The notes beneath the pieces were generated by a model. The model searched no databases and was not told the DNA's origin. It saw only the letters and a program-made list of their open reading frames with translations. Shown piece after piece: positions 1 through 9,910 of a DNA stretch of 64,000 bases. The stretch is from Eunapius fragilis (taxonomy: Eukaryota > Porifera > Demospongiae > Spongillida > Spongillidae), in the NCBI GenBank assembly GCA_963681505.1, contig OY811980.1:3708553-3772552 (forward strand), written 5' to 3'. The stretch's first letter is position 1. The number at the start of each line of letters is the position of its first letter. The position numbers and the translations under genes were made by a program.

Positions 1-3000
1 GATCTATGTTTGTGTATAAGAATTGTGTTGAAGTTAAGGGATGCCTATTGGAAGCACAACGCAACCTGAACCACAATTCAATCGCAACTTCGAAATGTAT
101 CATATGAATTAAAGTAGGTCGGAACACGGACTATTGGTATAAAGTCATTTGTTAAGCACCCTAACTTTGCTTCATTGGATGTCAATAAATAAAAACCATC
201 CAAGTAATCATTTAAACTCTAATGCTTGTTTTTATCATCATTCAATCGGTAAAATTTGCATGCATCACACAATAAATATATCATTAAGGATACTATGAAT
301 GATCATAGTAATAGAATTATACAAACAACAGCTCATTTTCTTAACACAGTTCAGTCTCTTGACTATTATTACGAGCATGATTAATAACGATGCTTGTATA
401 TTCATCTAAATCTATGAGCAGATTTTGGACAACAATTATTCTAATCAGGATGGTCATCAACAATCATAGGTCTATTAAAATTTGATACGTTGCATTTGAA
501 TTGTGGTTTTGGAAGCTGCATTATGTTTAACAAATATCCTTGTATTAACTGACCATTCAATGTTTCCTGCGATTGAACCGAGGTACATTAATACTCGTTA
601 TAAATGACTTCTATTTATAAATGATTCATTCGTTATATATGTTAACATTGTATTCATCTGTTATCTACACGTTATACACATGTAATGTCTGTCAGTATAA
701 CTTTTTTGATGATTCTAGATGTAACTATAATATCAAGTTCGAAATATACATAAATGAAAAGAAATAAATAAAATTAATAGAGGTAAATGAATAAGATATT
801 AAAGAGTGACATTCTGGCAAACAACTTGCTCAAACTTGCCAATAAGTGGTAAAATACTAACAGTGAAGAAATAGGTTGGATGTGACCTCTGTCTGAGGGG
901 CTCTCGCAACAAATGCAGGAGTTCTATCAGCACGGACGTTGGAGTAGAGTTGCCCACTATGTTTGTCTGAATGTCACTCTTTAATATCTTAATCGTTTAC
1001 CTCTATTAATTTAATTTATTTCTTTTCATTAATACATATACTTCGAACTTAATATTATAGTTACATTTATCATCAAAAAAGTTATACTGAAGGACATTAC
1101 ATGTGTATAACGTGTAGTTAACAGATGAATACAAATGTTAACCTATACAAGGAACGAATCATTTATCATAATAGGTCATTTATTTCTTGACAGAGGACTG
1201 TATGCTGACCCAACTAGAGTTGTGAAGGAGGCTCGGCGAGGAGCTGCTCTATATCTTCATCTTCTTTAGCTAAAAAGAGAACGGTTGTAACAACTCGTGA
1301 TTGCGACGTAGCGTCAGTGTCTGTGACACGTTCATCAAACAACATGGTCTGGGGCTATACACCTCAGGTACCAAAAGGAGGGAACATCTGAAATGAATTG
1401 CCTCATGCACTGGCGTCTTCCTTGTAAACATATGATGCTAGGTCTACAAGTGTATTGGTACGCTATACGCAGGTCTGTATAGATAACAATAATAGTATAA
1501 TACCGAATCTCCATAGTTATAAGTATACATCAGATGCCTTATGAGAAAGCCAAAAATAATACATCACATGTTGTTTGAAAGGTTTTTTTGCAAAGTGGTC
1601 ACGTTTTGAGCCTCTTGCCGCTAACACGTAGTGTACTTAGCCATATGTAGGTGGTTCATTCATGATTAAGATTCAGTCCTTAAGCGCACAACTCCCAGAA
1701 AGTCTCAAATGTCAAATCTGTATCTTTCATTCCTAGCACACTTAATGCCCGTCATTGGAATCATGCACAGCTTCCTTCCCCGCCTTTAACACATTTATTG
1801 TGACTAAGATACAACCTTATAAACATAACAGCAGTTGTCTACTTGCATGTATTCATAATATCAAAATGAGTAATTACTATGCTTAGATTAATTAAAAAAA
1901 AAAATTATGCATCATGTATTATGATTAATCGTGGTGTATGACAATAAAGAATACATTGTATTTTTCAATTAAGTAGAGGTATCGATAGAGGGGCTGGAAG
2001 AACCATCTACGAAAAAGGCCGAGTTAACGAGTGAGCGGCCATTCCAAATTTAAAAAGAGGAGTAGCACGCCGAACGAGCCATTCAAAGCATGCTGAATGG
2101 CTCGAATTTTAAAGAATATAAGGATACCACTACTAATCGTGCAGTCGGATTGCAGACGGCGTTGTTTGCAGTCAGAATGAGGTTCCCGGTTTGCGAATGC
2201 AAAGAAATCACGGTATGCGTCTATTTCAATTTCTAGTATGCCTAAGCAATGCTAATCTAAATGGCTTGACTTGTTTTGGGAACATGGAATTTTACAATTC
2301 AATTCAGTTATAAGCATGATAATGAACTTCAAGAACTTCGTTATTGGGAATATTGCATTAGTAAGATGCTTTAAATGATTAAGACGCTCGAAAAATTGAT
2401 TGATATATTATTGCATAAAAGTTTGGTTAAGACATGCAGTTCATAATTACGAATAACCATATACATATAATATTAATGAATGGAACATGTTATGATCCTG
2501 CTTGAGATATTTGTGGAAAAAATTGATAAGCGTTCTTCTAAAATAGTAGATTAATCATGTTCGGTGTAATAGGATGTGAATAATTAGAATTGCTTAACCT
2601 CTTATAATGTAACTCTCTTAATCGTAACGTATTGATGCATCTAAATCATCAAGTACAATGAAAATCCATGACTATCATGGCGATTTGTTTAGTGAAATAA
2701 TGCAATCATAGCTGCTGAATTTGAAATTTGAAAAGACCTCTATGTAGTTTAATTTAACGGCTTTTACGGGAGGAGAAAATTGACGACAGATAGAAGTAGA
2801 CTACAATTCTTATATAATAACATTAAGATACATATCATTGCACATATACACATACACATTTTTAATTATAATTTAAACGGTTAAAGGCCATAATCAAGCA
2901 GACATGTACGCATGAATCATCATTGCTCATTTGAGATCGCTGTTAATAATTGTTAATTAATGCAGTGTAAACTGTATTGTACGGTTAAGACAATTTGTGA

Positions 3001-4104
3001 GGTCGATTAATGTATTTTAGTAAACGTTTATATAATACAGCATGTTAAGATCGATGATACGGCTAACATGGCTATTGCTCAGGGTTGTTAAGGATGCCAC
3101 CAAATAATTTTACGTCATATAAAATGGCGGGTAGTACCTAAAAGTTATAATTCACTAATGTATGTTAAATATTACTACTTCCAATGGGTTTGTTGTATGC
3201 TCTTTAACACCTATCGTACGGAACTGTTTGGAAAAAGGCTATGTAAAGAAATACACCTGTGGGCGCGGATTCTGCGGTAGATTTTTTAATAAGCTAATTG
3301 GCTACAAACAAATCTCCCAATGCTGACACACATTAAATTATTCTTTTCTTGGTCTTGTGACATGTGACAAACGTTAACAAGGGTCAAAATGGCCGACGAC
3401 TTGTACGAAATGAGATGTATATTCGATACCCTATGCAGTTATACCCAGTCGCGGTGATTAACTAGCATCCTAGATGAGCTTGCTAAGCTGAATAAATATA
3501 CATGAGAGCTGCGTTTTAAATTTCCGATATTCCCATGCAAAGTACAGTGGTTATTGATTTATAACCAACAGCCAAATTTGTATTGCTTGGCAGCTGCACT
3601 CTCTTTTCTCTGCGTCTGTTTGCATATCGTTTTGCTCTAGATCACTGTAACGTCGTAACATGAATGAATACGATACTAAAATAGTGTCCTTGCGCAAAAT
3701 TAAAAACGAAACGTAGTGTGAATCACATAACGTCTTAATGATGTAATTTCGAACATAAATGGTTAACAGGATATTTCCTGTGAGGCAGCCTTACTTACCC
3801 TGAGTGTTATTTATTGACGTGATATGGGCCAATATACATGTAAAAACATGTGTTTGCGCATGTAGTAAACACTACATAAACATGATGTAAAGGACAAGTT
3901 TACGAAAAATTACTTGTATTTACGACGTCGAATACCTCATGTTTACATGACGATGTAAATATGGTAAAGGCTGGGTTTGCGCATCACAAAGATGATGTTA
4001 AATGTAACATTTGCAATAGCTTTACACAATGGTGTTCTATAAATACACAACATTATGACGTCTATTTTACACCAGGCCTATAGTTTAAAAATGCCTTTAT
4101 TCAG
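1..4104. other. AT-rich region without a recognisable gene
   Basis: I see no reading frame longer than 60 codons and no conserved motif here, apart from the foldback element at 598-1190. A small perfect-stemmed hairpin (stem CGAGCCATTC) lies at about 2078-2104. The region is probably intergenic or part of a long intron. Confidence 0.5.
598..1190. mobile_element. Foldback MITE, about 0.6 kb, with 240-bp inverted arms
   Basis: The sequence from about 598 to 835 returns in reverse complement from about 960 to 1190, with scattered mismatches and small indels. Examples are TAATAGAGGTAAATGAATAA against the rc of TTAATCGTTTACCTCTATTA, and the outer AAATGATTCATTCGTTATA against the rc of AACGAATCATTTATC. 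The spacer of about 130 bp has no coding capacity. This is the structure of a non-autonomous foldback element. I could not define a target-site duplication or a superfamily. Confidence 0.7.
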
Positions 4105-6030
4105 TTAAAAAATTAATACATATACATACATTACATGTACAACAGCCACATTAACAGTCATGCCCCATTCAGGGCAGGATGGTGGAGGTTTCGCTATAGT
4201 TCCGCTCGGCGAGAATGGTTCAGCTGGGGCCCCACGGAACTCCTTTGCGGCACATTTTAGCTGCTCTTGGTGTTCTTTTTCTTGCTGTTTTGCGATCAAG
4301 TGATTGGAACATTTTGTTCACGCTTTGAATTCTCCACGGGAGAGTGTGGATGAGGAGCACCATAAAACGTTCCCCCGTGTGCTCATCCTCACCCGATTCC
4401 TCGGCGATTTCTTCTGAAGACGTGTACTCAATTTGAAGAATAGCAGTAAACTTTTCTTTCTGCTCCTGCGTTAAAATAGTTGAACCCGACAAAGCGACTT
4501 AACAATTCTGAAGTTTTTGCATGCCAAATGATTATTGATTAATGATAATATACGCATCGCGATAAATTCTGAATAGTTATGAACGCACGTGGTGCTTTCG
4601 CTGAAGTCTTCGTTTTTTCTCGCGTCTGGAAGTTTGTTGTTTGTTTGCAGACGCGAGCGCCGCTTCAGAGTTGTGAAGTATTTCTTGGTGGCTTCTATAA
4701 AACATTGTTTGGATAGTGACTTACGTTTGACAAAGGAAACAGGATACTTCTCGTTGACACGGGCTGTTGTGATCTCCGATGTCACCCGCATATTTTCAAA
4801 ATTTTCCGGGTATTCTCTTACCCTGAACTTGTGTCCCATTGCATAAGTAAATCCATCTTTCTCGAAGATGCTTCACAACACTGTGAATAGATGTCTATTT
4901 AGAAAGCACGTTATAAATTAACATGCGTGATGACTGGTTCAATTTCTATAGTGCAATATTCTTTATCAAGTTCTTTTGGTGCTATCTTAGAAACTGCGCA
5001 TTGTTGGATGGAAGAGACAGCTGGTTGCGTAGACTTGACCTGTAAGTCCGCCACTTGTTCTTGGAGCGATTTAATCACCTTAAATATCTGGACGTTAATA
5101 TTACCGGTACTGCCCGGCGGCACTTTCCTGACGTCTGGAATCTAAAACAAATGGTTCTCACATGCATGAAATGAATTTGAATGATTTTTTATTTACCTGC
5201 AGGCCGCAACAAAGATCTTGACGACGACAGAAAAGATTACGAAGCCCTACGCTCGCCGTCATCACCCGTTCCGAGTAATCGAACGCGAGTACGAGTTGAT
5301 GCCGTGAATATACTGACTGACTCACGGAAAAATGAATGCAACAGATAGTGAAACTAATCATGCATGCATGAGCTGTGTCAACATGACGCGCGCTTTTTTG
5401 CGCAAGCAGGAGAAAAATGATTGGTCTGATTTTACCGCGGTCCTTGTATTTTTTACTGTTATTTACTTAGTCGCCGTCCCTACTAACCTGTCTATGTCAA
5501 GCGGAACCATATGATAATTACTCTTTGGCGTAGCCCGACCATCGTGTATTGGCTGAAGGTCGCGGGCGGCCGGTAGGACTAGACTTGTCGCTTAATTTAA
5601 TTCAAATTTGACACTGCTTGCTTCAAAGAGCGCGAGTACGTAGTGTAGAATCGCGAGTGCGAGTCATGAAGTCTCGAGCGGCGAGTAGGGTCGAATCGAG
5701 TACGAGTGGACACGAGTGTGAGTCAAGCAAAGTGATAGAGTGAACCTTGCCGAGGCCAATAATTCATGATTTCATTTGGTCCTATATCCATGTAAAGTCA
5801 ATGGCAAATCTATCGATAGCAAACGTATTGCAAAGACGTAGGTAAATATAATACGGTATTAACACATGCTGCAAATATGTTGTAAATATGTAGGTAAATT
5901 TGTAAGTACTTTTACGTACGTATTGCGTAAAGACATTACATGTGTACATATGCGTAAGTATGTGTGCAAATTTAATGTTTCATGTTTGCGACAAGTTTAC
6001 GCATAGTGTACAGACGTATTAAACCCAACT
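3830..6030. mobile_element. Candidate DNA transposon with subterminal short-motif arrays
   Basis: Two blocks of roughly 230 bp, at 3830-4060 and 5790-6020, are packed with degenerate copies of GTAAAT / GTAAAC / GCGTAAA and related words. They bracket a small multi-exon reading frame (4220-5330). Dense subterminal repeats around a gene are known for several DNA transposon superfamilies, where they bind transposase. I found no clean terminal inverted repeat or target-site duplication, so the ends and the superfamily are inference. Confidence 0.35.
4220..5330 (-). CDS. Unrecognised multi-exon reading frame, probably transposon-associated
   Basis: On the minus strand, open segments are separated by plausible introns: about 5330-5200 (ends CCTGCAG before gtaaat), 5143-4931 (after ttttag; starts IPDVRKVPPGSTGN and contains a coiled-coil-like stretch IKSLQEQVADLQVKS), about 4860-4580 (basic, YPVSFVKRKSLSKQCF) and 4492-4220 (MSGSTILTQEQKEKF to the end). 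The last segment has an acidic patch (SSEEIAEESGEDEH), then PWR, a spaced phenylalanine and LD, then an Arg/Lys-rich tail. From memory, this acidic-PWR-basic order matches C termini of short proteins that accompany transposons in sponges and cnidarians. I cannot name a function. Flanking motif arrays support a mobile origin. Splice choices are tentative. Confidence 0.4.
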
Positions 6031-7013
6031 TTTTGTCCAATGTTAAGGCAAACAAAAAATAGTAGTATTCAAAACCCTATCTTAATATTTCTGCACTTGA
6101 TCTTAATATTTCTGTACTTGATAAAGTATTTAATGGTATGTGTGTTTATGTATCCCTTCGCGAATCGGGTACAATTACGTCGACACAGAAAGACAATAAG
6201 GTGAAGAATTATTTGACTGCTATAACTGGCATAGTGGTAACTATCACAGATACTTCCAACCCGAACTGCTTAGAATGGTTTTAGCCTTTTAAAGGCGCCA
6301 TTTCATGATGTAAACACGAGCTCGTGACACATTCTATTTGTTAATTGCTCGTTCAACGAAAACAAGTAAAACATTTAGTCTATACAAATCTATCTTTCCC
6401 GCTTATCTACACAACATGTGCACTTGATAAGCCGCCAAAAATGACTGGATGCATTATTTAAAAAGGAAATAAATTGCACAAGGCTCGTTTCTCATGTAAA
6501 ATAAAGATACATTCATAATTTAGTGTGTTCACCTGGATACTTATGACATATCTAAGTGCATTTTGCATCAACGCTCAAGTAGTTACATATACATTAATTT
6601 GCCTGTCATGCTGCGAATAGAAAATTGATATCGTTTCATTCTTATTGCAAGTAAATAGCACCAGCCAGCCGTGGCGACTGATGTGGCTCCCTCACTAGAA
6701 CCAGCTAACCCGATGGCCTCCCCTCATGTGACCCCTGCAGGCTATTGTACTGGCCACACCTGGTCATTGAACAGGTGACCCTGGCAATCATGTATTTGGT
6801 ACTGTGCCATCCCGACAATGATACCTCATCATGTAGTCGTGTTTGCCATTTCCGGCATGAAAAGGTCATTTGTTGGGGTTGGCAAAAGTACAAATTATTG
6901 TGTAATATATTAATTTCATTAAGTTAATCTACCATTAACTTGTAACAATGTTTGGCAGCTCCTGGCTAGAAATGGACAGTTTTTTAATGTTACACTAAAG
7001 CTTTATCATCTTA

Positions 7014-8070
7014 CAGGGATTTATCTGACCCACCATTTACCCACCTGCTACCCACCCACTACCCACCCGTAACTTTTGGGCTTACCCACCCGTAACTTTT
7101 GGGCTTTACCCACCCGTAAAAATTATATCGGATGGTACCACTTTTTATAGTGGATCGTCTATAAGGCTTATTATGTAATTGGCGCCTTATATAATGATCG
7201 CCTTTTTGGCATATACATGTAGTCACGTTGCAAGTTTTCTTGTGGGTTTGATGCAATCTTAGCCACTAATCATAACCATACGCAGTGATTTTGGTTATGT
7301 TATACTTGCTAGGGCTAGTGCATGAGTATGGTGTGTATTCATATTGGTGTGGTTTGTGACCCTAAATAATGATGTCTTTTAGTAGTAGATAATGCCTTAT
7401 AGGCGATCAAACCACACGCCTTATATACAATTTGCGCTATGTTGCCGAACGCCTTACATACCATCCACTACTGTAATTGCGCTTCTCACCAGAATAATTT
7501 TATTTTTATAAACCGCAAAATGTTATTAAAAGTTAGTGGTCACAATGAAGTACAGGTAATGTTTGCGTACTGTTTTTTAGAACACATGTATTGTGCCACG
7601 ATAGTCTGACCACTTACACTGAGTAGTGTCGGGATCAAGTCTGAGCGTTTGTGTAGGAATTTTTCCAAGTAGCGTCACATGTAAACATGCATACATTACG
7701 TGTGTACTCTTTTCAGCTGGACCATTATCAGTAGGCATTATTAAAAATACTATTGCCTACTTTGTAATGGAGGGACCAGATATTCCAGGCAAAATGGTAA
7801 ATTTTGAGGCATATAGGAAATATATTAATCAAGTTTTTCTTCATGGCACAATTACTGGGTACAATAGTTTTGCATCAACAGTGCATCACTATGTATGTCA
7901 ACACTGGAAATCAACTTGTGTATGCTGTTGTTTATGCATGTAACTATGAATCGTGAATTGATTGCACACAATTGAATTCTGGCATTTGACATAACTTCCA
8001 TGGTTGACATAACCCACCCGTGCCCAGTTGCCTACCCACCCATCATAAATAAAAGTCAGATAAATCCCTG
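7014..8070 (+). mobile_element. 1.06-kb non-autonomous transposon, 17-bp TIRs and 6-bp target duplication
   Basis: The element starts CAGGGATTTATCTGAC (7014) and ends with the reverse complement GTCAGATAAATCCCTG (8070). It is flanked on both sides by ATCTTA (7008-7013 and 8071-8076), a 6-bp target-site duplication. Just inside each end are repeated TACCCACC / CCCACCCGTAAC words, which look like transposase-binding arrays. Two inner zones (about 7140-7210 and 7390-7470) repeat ATAAGGC / GCGCCTTATA hairpin words. A short open stretch (about 7714-7940, encoding YFVMEGPDIPGK) may be captured sequence, but I do not recognise it. The superfamily is unassigned. Confidence 0.75.
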
Positions 8071-8437
8071 ATCTTAGGTAATATGGATAATCATCGTTTA
8101 TATTAAATTTTTTAAGCTGATGCATTTCGATTGTTGCACGTAATTTTTGGCTTCATTCCTTTATGATTAGCAGAAACAACGATTATGTATCAATGACGCT
8201 TGAGAAACCATGCTATTTTTCAACCTTACACTTTGAGCAGTAGCCTCTGAATCCAAGCAATTTGTTATCTACATGTATATACATGTACATGTATGTCCTA
8301 TATGTGTGTTTAGCTGAATTATAATTGTAAATGGTTCTTGTGTCAAAAGTTGACAGCCCTTACACCAGCACAAACATTAACATAACTATGGTGTTAAATA
8401 CAAAAGTAATAAAACTGTTTCTTATTTATGATAATAG

Positions 8438-9807
8438 ATCCAAGCTATGCATTCCATATCTGAAGCAGGGCAAAAACCCTCATATCTTGAACATTAGCCC
8501 ACCGCTGAATATGAAGCCTGTTTGGTTTTCCTCCCATTGTGGTAAGTGTATTTTGTTATTGAACGTGATGTAATTGCATTATTTTTTTACAGCTTACACA
8601 ATAGCAAAATATGGTATGTCCATGTGTGTACTTGGAATGGCACATGAACTAAAACCTAGCGGGATAGCAGTGAATGCACTTTGGCCACGTACAGGTAATG
8701 TGTATACATGTATACTATCAAAAGTTAGCAATCCTGCTTCCATTTGTGCATTGCAGTTGGTATTGCCCTTTCAACTTGCATACAAGTAATATGCAGTTCT
8801 ATGGTACTGCTTTGCATTTAAATGTTACTGATTCCAACTTGATCCCTGCGATTTCCTTATAAGATGACTGATAAAATCATTTTAGTCAATCTATATGAGA
8901 ATTTTAGCCATAGTCATTGTATACTTCCTACATAGATCATTAAGGATGAAAATTTTCCATGTAAATTAGACACAGTACTGTTCAGATGCCAAATTAGAAA
9001 TTTATCAATGATAATGTTAGTTTCATTGCAAAATTGATATGTTTATGTTCATGTTAATGTTCTTGTGATGAGTTCTGGCCATGACAACTATATTTATCAT
9101 TGACAGCTATTGCTACTGCTGCTATGGAAATGTTAGCGGGTGAGGGATCCATCAAGACATCTCGAAAACCAGAAATCATGGCTGATGCGGCATATTTCAT
9201 TCTTACAACGGATAGCAAACTATTAACTGGCCAATTCATGATTGATGATAGTGTACTAAACAACCACGGCATTTCAAACCTGGATCAGTATGCCAACGTC
9301 CCAGGTAGGACTGACTAAACATTGTATTTTGTTCTTAACTGAGGCTAACTACATCATTTAGGTGAACCACTTTTACCAGATTTCTTTCTTGATGAAGCTG
9401 AACATATTCAGAGTGCCTTTATTGCTAGTAGTATGCAGCAAACAACTACGCCTGCTGTAATGGCGGCTGATTCTCCAGAACATATTTTTAAAAAAATCCA
9501 ACCTCTTCTTAATGCAGAGCTTGTAAAACAGGTAGGGGCCACATACTTATTCCAGACTCATGGGAAGTACAATGAAAGCTGGCTCCTTGATATGAAAAAT
9601 GGTACAGGTGATGTGAGATCTGTCACTGGGAAAACTGTAGATGCTGATGTCATCTTGAAGATGGATTCTGATGACTTGAGAGCTATGTTTTCTGGAAAGT
9701 TGGGTGCAACTACAGCTTTCATGGCAGGGAAATTGAAAATTGTTGGCAACATGGGGCATGCTTTAGCATTGGAGAAACTCATGAAGAGATTTAAGTCAAA
9801 GCTGTAA
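8438..9807 (+). pseudogene. HSDL2: 5'-truncated duplicate of HSDL2 (exons 4-7 only)
   Basis: Four exons are intact at sequence level, with normal splice sites: 8438-8541 (CIPYL...HILNISPPLN), 8593-8694 (catalytic YTIAK and GMSMCVLGMA), 9107-9304 (ADAAYFIL) and 9362-9807 (SCP2 domain, ending KSKL then TAATAAA). They are identical to exons 4-7 of the full gene on the minus strand. Exons 1-3, with the glycine-rich NAD motif and the NNASA segment, are absent upstream because the repeat stops at about 6370. The copy therefore cannot encode a working dehydrogenase. An ATG at 9433 would give a 124-residue SCP2 domain with its own SKL peroxisomal signal. I call it a partial gene; expression is unknown. 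Confidence 0.85.
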
Positions 9808-9910
9808 TAAATGAACAAATTTAGTTTTCCTTTCAGGTATAGTATGTTAATAGTATGTAGTTCACTGTATAAAACTGACTTTGCAAACTTCAGTTTAAAT
9901 CGGTCTTATA

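Noticed and set aside
7892-7940. Possible HSDL2 exon 3 in the left arm (MYVNTGNQLVYA)
   Set aside because: Poor match and wrong phase. The true 45-nt exon was found at 25064-25108, outside the palindrome.
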